NCBI GenBank assembly: GCA_963702925.1
Contig: OY969771.1
Span: 3,472,001 to 3,536,000, forward strand
DNA: 64,000 nucleotides
Reading direction: 5' to 3'
Origin: CAIKMD01 sp963702925
GTDB lineage: Bacteria; Pseudomonadota; Alphaproteobacteria; ATCC43930; CGMCC-115725
A program made the translations under genes and the position numbers. The notes below the pieces were generated by a model, which saw nothing but the letters and a program-made list of their open reading frames with translations, was not told the DNA's origin and did not search any database. Position 1 is the stretch's first letter. The number at the start of each line of letters is the position of its first letter. Shown here in pieces: positions 44,256 through 53,340 of this stretch.

Positions 44256-45197
44256 ATGACACGCGCCTTGGTGTTTCCTGGGCAGGGCTCTCAGTTTGTC
44301 GGCATGGGCAAAGAGCTTGCCCTCGCTTTCGGCACGGCACGCGACGTGTTCGCCGAGATCGACGAAGCGCTGAAGCAGAATCTGTCGCGCCTGATGTTCG
44401 AGGGACCGGAAAGCGATCTCACCCTCACCGAGAACGCGCAACCGGCGCTGATGGCCGTGAGCCTCGCGGTCGCGCGCGTGCTCGAAAAGGACGGCGGCTT
44501 CGACGTGAAGTGTCACGCCGCTTTCGTCGCGGGCCACTCGCTCGGCGAATATTCGGCCTTGGCGGCCGCGCACGCGCTCGGGCTTGCCGATGCGGCGCGT
44601 CTGCTGAAGCGGCGCGGACGCGCCATGCAGCGCGCCGTCCCTGTTGGGGTTGGCGCCATGGCGGCGCTTCTCGGCATGGAGGTCGATACCGCGCGCAGCG
44701 TCGCCGAAGACGCCGCTCAAGGCGAAGTGTGCGACGTGGCCAATGACAACGGTGCAGGCCAAGTCGTGGTGAGCGGCCACAAGACCGCGGTCGAGCGCGC
44801 GATTGCGATCGCCGCCGAACGCGGCGCGCGGCGCTCGATCATGTTGCCCGTGAGCGCCCCTTTCCATTGCGCGCTGATGAAACCCGCGGCCGACGAAATG
44901 GCGGAGGCACTGGCCGAGGTGAAATTCGCCGAGCCGCTGGTGCCTTTGATCGCCAATGTCACCGCGTTGCCCGTGCGCGATCTTGAAGAGATCAAACGCC
45001 TGCTGGTCGAGCAGGTAACCGGTCTGGTGCGTTGGCGCGAATGCGTCTTGGCGATGAAGGAGCGGGGCGTGCAAGAGCTGGTGGAACTCGGGGCCGGCCG
45101 TGTTCTGAGCGGCCTTGCCAAGCGCATCGATCGCGAGATGGCGAGCGTCGCGATCGGCGCGCCCGCCGAGATCGAAGCGTTCCTCAAAACGATCTGA
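44256..45197 (+). CDS. fabD: Malonyl-CoA:ACP transacylase
   Basis: The product is 313 residues. It loads malonate from CoA onto ACP. The nucleophile is Ser95 in GHSLGEYSALAA; the opening VFPGQGSQFVGMG and the histidine in SAPFHCALM complete the signature. GGGGATCGGGG precedes the ATG. It heads the fabD-fabG-acpP-fabF run. fabH and plsX, neighbours in E. coli, are not here. Confidence 0.97.
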   Translation: MTRALVFPGQGSQFVGMGKELALAFGTARDVFAEIDEALKQNLSRLMFEGPESDLTLTENAQPALMAVSLAVARVLEKDGGFDVKCHAAFVAGHSLGEYSALAAAHALGLADAARLLKRRGRAMQRAVPVGVGAMAALLGMEVDTARSVAEDAAQGEVCDVANDNGAGQVVVSGHKTAVERAIAIAAERGARRSIMLPVSAPFHCALMKPAADEMAEALAEVKFAEPLVPLIANVTALPVRDLEEIKRLLVEQVTGLVRWRECVLAMKERGVQELVELGAGRVLSGLAKRIDREMASVAIGAPAEIEAFLKTI

Positions 45198-45227
45198 CGG
45201 CGCACGGCACGAAGCGAAGGATTGGCG

Positions 45228-45965
45228 ATGTTCGATTTGAGCGGCAAGGCGGCGCTGGTGACTGGCGCCTCAGGCGGAATTGGCGGCGCGATTGCGCGCG
45301 CGTTGCACGGTGCCGGTGCCGCGGTGATGCTTCATGGAACGCGGCGTCCGGCTTTGGAAGAGCTGGCCGCGTCTTTACAAGGGCGCGCTTTCGTCGCCGC
45401 TTCCGACCTTGCCGATCCCGCGGCGGCGGATGCGTTGATCAAGTCCGCCGAAGAGGCGCTGGGCCAGCTCGATATTCTCGTGAACAATGCCGGCTTCACG
45501 CGCGACATGTTGGCGATGCGCATGAAGGACGAGGATTGGCAAAAAGTTATCGATGTCGATCTGACCGCCGGATTCCGCCTGTCGCGCGCCGCCTTGCGTG
45601 GCATGGTCAGGCGGCGTTGGGGGCGGATTATCGGCATCACCTCGGTCGTCGGCGCCACCGGCAATGCGGGGCAAGCAAACTATGCCGCGGCGAAAGCGGG
45701 AATGGTTGGCATGTCGAAGGCGCTCGCCGCCGAAGTCGCGCAGCGTGGCATCACCGTCAATTGCGTGGCGCCGGGCTTCATCGCCACGGCAATGACCGAC
45801 GTACTGACGGCCGAACAAAAGGAGCGCATCGCCACATCGATTCCGATGGGGCGCATTGGCACGCCCGACGAGGTGGCGGCCGGCGTGCTTTTCTTGGCGA
45901 GCGACGAGGCGCGCTATGTCACCGGACACACCTTGCACATCAATGGCGGCCTAGCCATGATCTAG
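45228..45965 (+). CDS. fabG: 3-oxoacyl-ACP reductase
   Basis: The product is 245 residues from ATG at 45228 (a TTG six bases earlier is too close to GAAGG). It is an SDR with TGASGGIGGAIA for NADPH and ITSVVG/YAAAKAG supplying the Ser-Tyr-Lys triad. It reduces 3-oxoacyl-ACP in fatty-acid elongation. The operon position is conserved. Confidence 0.96.
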   Translation: MFDLSGKAALVTGASGGIGGAIARALHGAGAAVMLHGTRRPALEELAASLQGRAFVAASDLADPAAADALIKSAEEALGQLDILVNNAGFTRDMLAMRMKDEDWQKVIDVDLTAGFRLSRAALRGMVRRRWGRIIGITSVVGATGNAGQANYAAAKAGMVGMSKALAAEVAQRGITVNCVAPGFIATAMTDVLTAEQKERIATSIPMGRIGTPDEVAAGVLFLASDEARYVTGHTLHINGGLAMI

Positions 45966-46114
45966 CGGCGGTTGCATAGGGGGTCGGCCACGCTGGAATT
46001 GGCCAGCAATCTATGTTAGGTAACCGTCGCTTTCGGCTGGCTCCGCGCGGTGGTCAAAGCTGAAGCCATTGATAGACAACCAGATTTGCGCGTCAATTTT
46101 GTCGAGGTACTGTA

Positions 46115-46351
46115 ATGAGCGATGTCGCCGAGCGGGTTAAGAAGATCGTCGTGGAACACCTGGGCGTCGACGAGTCCAAGGTCACGGACAACGCCAGTTT
46201 CATCGACGATCTAGGCGCCGACAGCCTCGACACCGTCGAGCTGGTGATGGCGTTCGAAGAAGAATTTGGCTGCGAAATTCCCGACGACGCTGCTGAGAAG
46301 ATCATCACCGTCAAAGACGCCGTGCAATTCATCGAAGCCCATCCCGCTTGA
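46115..46351 (+). CDS. acpP: Acyl carrier protein
   Basis: The product is 78 residues, highly acidic. The phosphopantetheine site is Ser37 in GADSLDTVEL. It carries growing acyl chains in fatty-acid synthesis. GAGG lies nine bases ahead of the ATG. A 149-base gap separates it from fabG; I see no convincing promoter there, though acpP is often transcribed separately at high level. Confidence 0.98.
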   Translation: MSDVAERVKKIVVEHLGVDESKVTDNASFIDDLGADSLDTVELVMAFEEEFGCEIPDDAAEKIITVKDAVQFIEAHPA

Positions 46352-46364
46352 GTTTCGCCGCAGC

Positions 46365-47627
46365 ATGAGACGGGTCGTCGTCACCGGTCTCGGCCTCGTC
46401 ACGCCGCTGGGCGTGGGGGCGGAGCATGTCTGGAAGCGGTTGCTTGCCGGTAAGTCGGGCATCCGTTCGATCCAGAGCTTCGACGTCTCGGACCTGCCCG
46501 CCAAGATTGCCGGCCAGGTGCCGCGCGGCGAAACCTCCGCCGGCGATTTCAATGCCAATGACTGGGTCCCGCCCAAGGACCAGCGCAAGATGGATGAGTT
46601 CATCGTCTTCGCGTTGGGAGCTGCCGATCTGGCGGTGAAGGATTCCGGCTGGCTGCCTCAGGATGAAGAGGCGCGCGAACGCACCGGCGTGATGATCGGC
46701 TCGGGCATCGGCGGCCTGCCGGGCATCACCGATGCGGCGCTGACGTTGCACGAAAAAGGCGCGCGGCGTATCTCGCCTTTCTTCATTCCGTCTTGCCTGA
46801 TCAATCTCGCCTCTGGCCATGTGTCGATCCGCTACAGCTTTCGCGGTCCGAACCACGCGGTCGTCACGGCCTGTTCGACCGGCGCGCATGCGATCGGCGA
46901 TGCGGCGCGGCTCATCCAATGGGAAGATGCCGACGTGATGGTCGCGGGCGGCGCCGAGGCAGCGGTGTGCCGGCTCGGGCTCGCGGGGTTTGCCGCCGCA
47001 CGCGCCTTGTCGACCGCGTTCAACGATGAGCCGTCGCGCGCGTCGCGTCCATGGGACGAGGCACGCGACGGTTTCGTCATGGGCGAAGGCGCTGGCGTCG
47101 TTGTGCTCGAGGAACTCGAACACGCGAAGAAGCGCGGCGCGAAGATCTACGCCGAGATCATCGGTTACGGCATGTCGGGCGATGCCTATCACATCACCGC
47201 GCCGGCCGAGGACGGCAATGGCGGTTTCCGTGCGATGCGCAACGCGCTGAAGCGCGCCGGCATCGATCGCGAGCAAATCGATTATATCAATGCGCATGGA
47301 ACCTCGACGCCGCTTGGCGACGAAATCGAGCTCGGCGCGGTCAAGCGGCTGTTTGGCGATCACGCTTACAAGCTTTCGATGTCGTCGACAAAATCGGCGA
47401 TCGGGCATCTTCTTGGGGCGGCGGGGAGCGTCGAAGCGATCTTCTCCATCCTCGCCATGCGCGACAGCATCGTGCCGCCCACGCTCAACCTCGAGAAGCC
47501 GAGCGCCGCTTGCGACATCGATCTCGTGCCCTTGCGGGCGAAAGAGCGCAAAGTGCGTTATGTGCTCTCCAACTCCTTCGGCTTTGGCGGCACCAACGCT
47601 TCGCTGATCTTCGCGCCGGCGCCCTGA
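46365..47627 (+). CDS. fabF: 3-oxoacyl-ACP synthase II
   Basis: The product is 420 residues from ATG at 46365. The opening RRVVVTGLGLVTPLG, Cys170 in TACSTGAHA, His in NAHGTSTPLGD and His in SAIGHLLGAAG give the Cys-His-His site of elongating ketosynthases. It extends acyl-ACP by two carbons. It is 13 bases after acpP and mltG begins one base after its stop. Confidence 0.97.
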   Translation: MRRVVVTGLGLVTPLGVGAEHVWKRLLAGKSGIRSIQSFDVSDLPAKIAGQVPRGETSAGDFNANDWVPPKDQRKMDEFIVFALGAADLAVKDSGWLPQDEEARERTGVMIGSGIGGLPGITDAALTLHEKGARRISPFFIPSCLINLASGHVSIRYSFRGPNHAVVTACSTGAHAIGDAARLIQWEDADVMVAGGAEAAVCRLGLAGFAAARALSTAFNDEPSRASRPWDEARDGFVMGEGAGVVVLEELEHAKKRGAKIYAEIIGYGMSGDAYHITAPAEDGNGGFRAMRNALKRAGIDREQIDYINAHGTSTPLGDEIELGAVKRLFGDHAYKLSMSSTKSAIGHLLGAAGSVEAIFSILAMRDSIVPPTLNLEKPSAACDIDLVPLRAKERKVRYVLSNSFGFGGTNASLIFAPAP

Positions 47628-47628
47628 G

Positions 47629-48606
47629 ATGGGTCGGATCACGCGCGCGGCGGGATGGCTCGGTGCCTTCCTGCTGATTGCCGGCGCCGCGGGATTCTTG
47701 GTTTGGCGCGATTACAATGTGCCGGGGCCGCTCTCCGCCGCAAAGGTTGTCGTGATCCCGAAAGGCGCCGGGCTGCGCGACGTGACCGAGGCGCTCGCCG
47801 CGGGCGGCGTCATCGAGCATCCCTATCTCTTCGCGCTCGCCACGTATTTCTCGGGTCGCGCTCACGGACTCCAGGCCGGCGAGTATGAATTCGCCGCCGC
47901 GATCAGCCCGCGCGGCGCCGCCGACCTGATCGACAGCGGCAAGGTCGTGCGCCACCGCCTGACGATTCCCGAAGGCCTCACCAGCGCCGAGGTCGTCGCG
48001 CTGATCAACTCGGCGCCGTCGCTCGACGGCAGCATCGACGCGGAACCGCCCGAAGGTACCGTGCTGCCCGATACCTATTTCTATGTGCTCGGCAATACCC
48101 GCGAAGAGCTTCTGAACCGCATGCATCGCGCGATGGAGCGCGCATTGGCCCAGGCCTGGGCCGAACGCGCGCCCAATCTCCCTCTGGCCAGCCCTGCCGA
48201 AGCGCTAACGCTTGCGTCGATCGTCGAAAAGGAAACCGCGCGGGCCGATGAGCGCGCGCGGATCGCCGGGGTTTACATTGAGCGCCTGAAGATCGGCATG
48301 AAGCTTCAGGCCGATCCCACGGTGATCTATGTCCTGACCAAGGGTGGCGCGATCCCGCTTGGTCATCCCCTCGGCCATGACGATCTCGCGGTGGCGTCGC
48401 CTTACAACACCTATCTCGAGAAGGGCCTGCCACCGACCCCAATCGCCAATCCCGGTCTTGCCGCGTTGCGTGCGGCGGTGCGGCCTGATGATCGCGGCGA
48501 GCTTTATTTTGTCGCCGATGGCACGGGCGGCCATGCCTTCGCGAAAACCCTCGACGAGCACAATCGCAACGTCACCAAGCTGCGCAATGAGCAAGGCGGC
48601 GGCTAG
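47629..48606 (+). CDS. mltG: Endolytic murein transglycosylase MltG
   Basis: The product is 325 residues. One N-terminal membrane helix (about 10-28) places a LysM-like and YceG domain in the periplasm; the catalytic Glu is in ASIVEKETA, and LQADPTVIY is also typical. It cuts nascent peptidoglycan strands and limits their length. It starts one base after fabF. Confidence 0.95.
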   Translation: MGRITRAAGWLGAFLLIAGAAGFLVWRDYNVPGPLSAAKVVVIPKGAGLRDVTEALAAGGVIEHPYLFALATYFSGRAHGLQAGEYEFAAAISPRGAADLIDSGKVVRHRLTIPEGLTSAEVVALINSAPSLDGSIDAEPPEGTVLPDTYFYVLGNTREELLNRMHRAMERALAQAWAERAPNLPLASPAEALTLASIVEKETARADERARIAGVYIERLKIGMKLQADPTVIYVLTKGGAIPLGHPLGHDDLAVASPYNTYLEKGLPPTPIANPGLAALRAAVRPDDRGELYFVADGTGGHAFAKTLDEHNRNVTKLRNEQGGG

Positions 48607-48637
48607 GCGGCGGTTTCAGGCGGGGCTATAAACGCGC

Positions 48638-49528
48638 ATGAGCATTTCAAGCATGACGGGCTTTGCGCGCGCCGAGGGCCATGACGGGACCTTCAGCTGG
48701 GTCTGGGAACTCAAAAGCGTCAACGCCAAATCGCTCGATGTTCGTTTTCGGGTTCCCGCCGGGCTTGAAACGCTCGAAGTGGCCTTGCGGACGAGCCTTA
48801 CGCAAACGCTGCGGCGCGGCTCCGTCACCGCCAATCTGTCGGTGACCAAGGGGGCGGGTGCCGGCGGCATGCGGATCAACCGCGAGGCGCTGGCCGCCGT
48901 CATGGCGTTGGCGCGCGAGCTTGCGGGCGAGTTTGCCAATGTGGCGCCGCCGCGGATCGACGGGCTGTTGGCGCTCAAAGGCGTGATCGAAAACGCAGAA
49001 GACGCACCCGACGAGGCGGCGCGCGAAAAGCAAGTGGGCATGCTGACAGCCGGCTTCGAGCGCGCGCTTGCCAATCTTGTCACGATGCGGCGCGAAGAGG
49101 GCGCCCGGCTCGAGGCCGTGCTCGCGGCGCGGCTGGCCGAGATGACCGACCTGGTGAAAGCGGCCGAAGCGACGGCGGCGGCCCAGCCGCAAGCGATCCG
49201 CGCGCGGCTGAAGGAGCTGGTCGCGGCGCTGGTCGAAGCGGTGCCGGCGCTGCCCGAAGAGCGGCTCGCCCATGAAGCTGCGCTGGTTATCGCCAAGGCC
49301 GATATCCGTGAAGAGCTCGACCGGCTCGATGCGCATCTCGCCGCCGCGCGCAGCTTGATGGCGGAAGGCGGTCCGATCGGCCGCCGGTTCGATTTCCTCT
49401 GCCAGGAATTCAACCGCGAGGCCAATACGCTGTGCTCGAAATCGGCCGATCTCGAGCTGACGCGGATTGGGCTTGCGCTCAAGGCGGCGATCGAACAGCT
49501 CCGCGAGCAGGTCCAGAACATCGAATAA
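48638..49528 (+). CDS. yicC: YicC/YloC family endoribonuclease
   Basis: The product is 296 residues with SMTGFARAEG at the N-terminus, VNAKSLDVRFRVP, and the C-terminal GRRFDFLCQEFNREANTLCSK motif region of the YicC family. Family members are RNA endonucleases with roles in small-RNA turnover. It lies between mltG and gmk, a common alphaproteobacterial order, and seven bases before gmk. Confidence 0.93.
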   Translation: MSISSMTGFARAEGHDGTFSWVWELKSVNAKSLDVRFRVPAGLETLEVALRTSLTQTLRRGSVTANLSVTKGAGAGGMRINREALAAVMALARELAGEFANVAPPRIDGLLALKGVIENAEDAPDEAAREKQVGMLTAGFERALANLVTMRREEGARLEAVLAARLAEMTDLVKAAEATAAAQPQAIRARLKELVAALVEAVPALPEERLAHEAALVIAKADIREELDRLDAHLAAARSLMAEGGPIGRRFDFLCQEFNREANTLCSKSADLELTRIGLALKAAIEQLREQVQNIE

Positions 49529-49535
49529 CACGCGC

Positions 49536-50174
49536 ATGGCCGAGCCCAAGATCAAGCGCCGCGGTATCCTCCTGGTGCTTTCCTCGCCTTCGGGCGCGGG
49601 CAAGACCACGATCACGCGCGCGCTCGTCGCGACCGACCGCAAGCTGCGTATGTCGGTATCGGTGACCACGCGGCCGCGCCGCCCGCGCGAAGTCAATGGG
49701 CGGCACTATCATTTCGTCTCGCGCGAGACATTCGACGAGATGGTGGCGCAGGGCGGCTTGTTGGAGCATGCGGTGGTCTTCGGCAATTGCTATGGCACGC
49801 CGCGCGCGCCGGTGATGAAGGCGCTCGACAGCGGTCACGACATCATCAGCGACGTTGATTGGCAGGGAACGCAGCAGCTCGCCGCCAATGTCCGCGACGA
49901 TCTGGTTTCCGTCTTCATCCTTCCACCGAGCATGGCCGCGTTGAAACGCCGGCTACAAACCCGCGCTCAGGATAGCCGCGAGGTGGTGAGGGCGCGCATG
50001 GCCAAATCCTCCGACGAAATGAGCCACTGGGCGGAATACGACTACGTGGTCGTCAATCAGGATCTCAAGGAAAGCGTGCGTCAAGTGCGCGCGATTCTCG
50101 AAGCCGAAAGAAGGCGCCGCGACCGCCAGCTCGGCCTCGCCGATTTCGTCAACCGCCTGCGCGGCGAGGGATAG
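49536..50174 (+). CDS. gmk: Guanylate kinase
   Basis: The product is 212 residues from ATG at 49536. Walker A is SSPSGAGKTT, followed by SVSVTTRPRRPREVNGRHYHF and DVDWQGTQQL. It phosphorylates GMP to GDP. Its last 26 bases overlap the end of the convergent rsmA gene. Confidence 0.96.
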   Translation: MAEPKIKRRGILLVLSSPSGAGKTTITRALVATDRKLRMSVSVTTRPRRPREVNGRHYHFVSRETFDEMVAQGGLLEHAVVFGNCYGTPRAPVMKALDSGHDIISDVDWQGTQQLAANVRDDLVSVFILPPSMAALKRRLQTRAQDSREVVRARMAKSSDEMSHWAEYDYVVVNQDLKESVRQVRAILEAERRRRDRQLGLADFVNRLRGEG

Positions 50175-51012
50175 ACCGCGCCAAGGCGCAAAACTGCTCC
50201 ACCGACAGTTCTTCGGCGCGCGCGGTGGGCACAATGCCGGCGCCGGTCAGCCATTCTTGCGCGTCGATGCCGCGTGATGCGGCCAGCGACTTGAGGCTGG
50301 CGCGCAGCATCTTGCGGCGTTGGCCGAAAGCGGCGGCCGTGACTTGCTCAAGCTCTTCCTGGCGGCAAGGCGCCAACGGCACAGCGCGCGGCGTCAGCCG
50401 CACCACAGTCGAGGTCACTTTCGGCGGCGGGACGAAAGCCGTCGGCGGGACGTCGAAGACAAGCTCGACCTCGCACAGCCATTGCGCGAGCACCGAGAGG
50501 CGTCCGTAATCCTTGCTGCGCGGCTTGGCGGCGAGCCGCTGCGCCACTTCCTTTTGAAACATCAAGGTCAAGCTGTCATACGCATCGACATGGCGCAGCC
50601 AGAAGATCAGCAGCGGCGTCGCGATGTTGTAAGGCAGGTTGGCGACGATTTTGCGCGGCGCGGGGACAAGACTCGCCGGATCGGTCTTGAGCGCATCGGC
50701 TTCGATCACGGTCAGCCTGTCGGGGAAAGCGGCCGAGAGTTCGGCAAGCGCGGCAATGCAGCGATGGTCGCGCTCGATCGCCGTGACATGATGCGCGCCC
50801 TCGACCAGCAGCGCTCGGGTCAAGCCGCCCGGACCCGGCCCGATCTCGATCACCGACACGCGCTCGAGCGGCGCCGCCGCGCGCGCGATGCGGCGCGTGA
50901 GATTGAGATCGAGCAGGAAATTCTGGCCGAGCGCTTTGCGGGCGCCGAGCTCGAAGCGCCGGATCACCTCGCGCAGCGGCGGAAGGTCAGGCGCGGACGG
51001 GCTCGCCGACAC
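50149..51012 (-). CDS. rsmA: 16S rRNA dimethyladenosine transferase RsmA (KsgA)
   Basis: The product is 287 residues from a GTG at 51012, chosen because the family begins shortly before LPPLREVI. It has KALGQNFL, the SAM-binding VIEIGPGPGGLT, and the catalytic NLPYNIATPL. It dimethylates two adenines near the 3' end of 16S rRNA. The start overlaps the end of pdxA by 26 bases, and its stop lies inside gmk on the other strand. Confidence 0.94.
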   Translation of the reverse strand: MSASPSAPDLPPLREVIRRFELGARKALGQNFLLDLNLTRRIARAAAPLERVSVIEIGPGPGGLTRALLVEGAHHVTAIERDHRCIAALAELSAAFPDRLTVIEADALKTDPASLVPAPRKIVANLPYNIATPLLIFWLRHVDAYDSLTLMFQKEVAQRLAAKPRSKDYGRLSVLAQWLCEVELVFDVPPTAFVPPPKVTSTVVRLTPRAVPLAPCRQEELEQVTAAAFGQRRKMLRASLKSLAASRGIDAQEWLTGAGIVPTARAEELSVEQFCALARSIPRRAGG

Positions 51013-51997
51013 GCCGCTGGGCCAGCTCGCCGGCCAGTTCGATCGCCGCGATGAGGCTGGCCGGGCTGGCGATTCCCTTGCCGGCGATGTCGCACGCCGT
51101 GCCATGGTCGGGCGAGGTGCGAATAAAAGGCAATCCCAAGGTCACGTTGACGCCGCGATCGAAATCGATCGTCTTCAGCGGGATCAGCGCCTGATCGTGA
51201 TACATGCAGAGCGCCGCGTCGTAGCGGCTCCGCGCCGCGGCGTGAAACAGCGTGTCGGCGGGCGCCGGACCGCTAGCGTCGATACCCGCGGCTATCAAAG
51301 CGGCGACGGCCGGCGCGATGATCTCGATCTCCTCGCGTCCGAGCGTGCCGTTTTCGCCGGCATGCGGGTTGAGACCGGCAACCACAAGGCGCGGCCGCGC
51401 GATACCGAAGTCGCGCTTCAGCGCCGCGGCCGTGATGCGTCCCGCCGTGACGATGGTTTCGGTCCGCAAGAGCTTGATCGATGCGGCCAGCGCATGATGC
51501 ACGATCACTGGCACCACGCGCAGGCCGGGGCAGAGAAGCATCATCACCGGGGTGACGCCGCCCGCAAGCTCGGCAAGAAACTCGGTATGGCCGGGGTGCT
51601 GAAACCCCGCCGCGTAAAGCGTCTCTTTCTGAATAGGATTGGTCACGATGGCGGCGGCGCGCCCTTGCCGCACGAAATCGACGGCGTTGGTGATGGCGCC
51701 GATGACCGCGCTGGCATTGCCGCTATCGGGCTTGCCCGGCACCACGGGGCGCGGCAGCGCGAGCGGCAGGACCGGCAAGGCGCGCGCGAAGAGCGCCTCG
51801 GCTTCCTCGGGCGACGCGATCGTGCCGATAGGTGCGCTGAGGCCGAGCGCAGCGGCCAAGCGCGCAAGCCGTTGCGGATCGTCGAACACGAAGAACGCCG
51901 GCAGGTTTGCTTCGCGGCGCGCCGACCAGGCTTTGAGCGTGATTTCGCCGCCGATGCCCGCTGGCTCGCCGATCGTCAGCGCAAGCGGCGCGGTCAC
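50987..51997 (-). CDS. pdxA: 4-hydroxythreonine-4-phosphate dehydrogenase
   Basis: The product is 336 residues from a GTG at 51997 that overlaps the surA stop (GTGA). The opening LALTIGEPAGIG, HPGHTEFLAEL, MYHDQALIPLK and DHGTACDIAGKG are the PdxA metal and substrate motifs. It works in vitamin B6 synthesis. The surA-pdxA-rsmA order is the same as in E. coli. Confidence 0.95.
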   Translation of the reverse strand: MTAPLALTIGEPAGIGGEITLKAWSARREANLPAFFVFDDPQRLARLAAALGLSAPIGTIASPEEAEALFARALPVLPLALPRPVVPGKPDSGNASAVIGAITNAVDFVRQGRAAAIVTNPIQKETLYAAGFQHPGHTEFLAELAGGVTPVMMLLCPGLRVVPVIVHHALAASIKLLRTETIVTAGRITAAALKRDFGIARPRLVVAGLNPHAGENGTLGREEIEIIAPAVAALIAAGIDASGPAPADTLFHAAARSRYDAALCMYHDQALIPLKTIDFDRGVNVTLGLPFIRTSPDHGTACDIAGKGIASPASLIAAIELAGELAQRRVGEPVRA

Positions 51998-53259
51998 CCG
52001 CGAATGTCCACATAGGCGGTGCGACGCAGGTCGCGCAGATAGCGCCGCGCCAACTGGTCCATCCTTTGGCGCATGATCTGGTCGTAGACTTGGTCGGTGC
52101 TGGGAATCGGCGAGGGCGGATCGGTACGCTGGCACACCATGATCACGCCGACCCCACCGCGCGCGGGCAACGGCTTGCTTGCTTCGCCGACCTTCAAGGC
52201 CAGCACGGTTCCGCGGGTTTCGGGCGGCAAGTCGCCGGCGCGGATATTGGGCGCCTGGGTCGAAAGCTGCGGCGCCTCCTCGCGGGCGATCTTCGCCATT
52301 TCGCCGCAGCTCTTTGCGGTATCGGTGACATGCTGCGCTTGGGCGGTCGCCTGCTGCTGTTCCTGCGGCGTGGCGTTCGGCGAAACCGGAAATATGACCT
52401 CGACCATGCCGAGTTGCGTGTCGTCGGCCGAAGTCTGGCCGGGCGTGCGACGCTCGATCAGGAACATAATGTAATATCCGGCCGGCGTGCGGATCGGATA
52501 AGAGATCTCGCCCGGGTTCATCTTGGCAATTGCTTCATCGAGCGGCGGGCCGAATTGCGTCGGCGTCACCCAACCGATGTCGCCGCCGGTCGCGGCAGAG
52601 GGCGATTGCGAGAATTGCTGCGCAAGGGCCGGAAAATTCGCGCCGGTGCGAATCTGCTCGATCAACCGATCCGCCAGTCCCTTCACCTCCGCGTCCTGGG
52701 TTGGATTGTCGACGGCGAGGAAAATCTCCGCCACGTGGCTTTGCGGCTTGCCGATATCGCCCTTGATGCGGGCAATCTCGTCATTGACCTCCGTGTCCGA
52801 GACGCTGACATCCGAGGCATACCGGCCTTGCACCACCTTGTTCCAGGCGAGCGATGCGGTGACTTGATCGACCAAGGTGCGGCGCGGAATTCCGGCGTTC
52901 TTCAAATAATCTTCCAGCCCGCCTTTCGCCATGTTGTTGCGCGCTTCGATGTTCGCCAGCGCCTTGTCGATGTCATCCTTGCCGACGGAAATCTTGTAGC
53001 GCGTGGCTTCCTGCATCTCGAGCTTTTCGTCCACGAGCGTGCGAAGCACGCGCCCGCTCAATTGCTGGCGGTTTTGCGGCGTGTCGGGGATGCCCGACGA
53101 CCGCATGATAAGGTTCATGCGTGCGTCGACGTCGCCGGCCGTGACGATGTCGTTATTGACGACGGCGACGATGCGGGTTTCTTGCGCCTGTGCCGCGCCG
53201 GCAAGCGCGAGGAGCAGGCCAAGGCCGAGTAACCATCTCATGGGCAAAGCGTAAATCAT
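51994..53259 (-). CDS. surA: Periplasmic chaperone / peptidyl-prolyl isomerase SurA
   Basis: The product is about 421 residues. A signal peptide (WLLGLGLLLALAGAAQAQ) is followed by the SurA N-domain (VAVVNNDIVTAGDV), then a PpiC parvulin domain around residues 170-275 with GGDIGWVTP and GPPLDEAI. It escorts outer-membrane proteins to BAM. The start is ambiguous between GTG 53268, ATG 53259 and ATG 53241; none has a strong Shine-Dalgarno. It is downstream of lptD. Confidence 0.92.
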   Translation of the reverse strand: MIYALPMRWLLGLGLLLALAGAAQAQETRIVAVVNNDIVTAGDVDARMNLIMRSSGIPDTPQNRQQLSGRVLRTLVDEKLEMQEATRYKISVGKDDIDKALANIEARNNMAKGGLEDYLKNAGIPRRTLVDQVTASLAWNKVVQGRYASDVSVSDTEVNDEIARIKGDIGKPQSHVAEIFLAVDNPTQDAEVKGLADRLIEQIRTGANFPALAQQFSQSPSAATGGDIGWVTPTQFGPPLDEAIAKMNPGEISYPIRTPAGYYIMFLIERRTPGQTSADDTQLGMVEVIFPVSPNATPQEQQQATAQAQHVTDTAKSCGEMAKIAREEAPQLSTQAPNIRAGDLPPETRGTVLALKVGEASKPLPARGGVGVIMVCQRTDPPSPIPSTDQVYDQIMRQRMDQLARRYLRDLRRTAYVDIRG

Positions 53260-53340
53260 ACCTGTCACAATGCGACGACTATATAGGGCGAAAGCCGGAA
53301 AAGCCCAAGCGGGTTGTCCGGGCCCGGCAACAGCAGCGGA

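Noticed and set aside
45966..46114. Promoter ahead of acpP
   Set aside because: Several AT-rich boxes (for example TATGTT near 46012) exist but none forms a pair with acceptable -35 and spacing.
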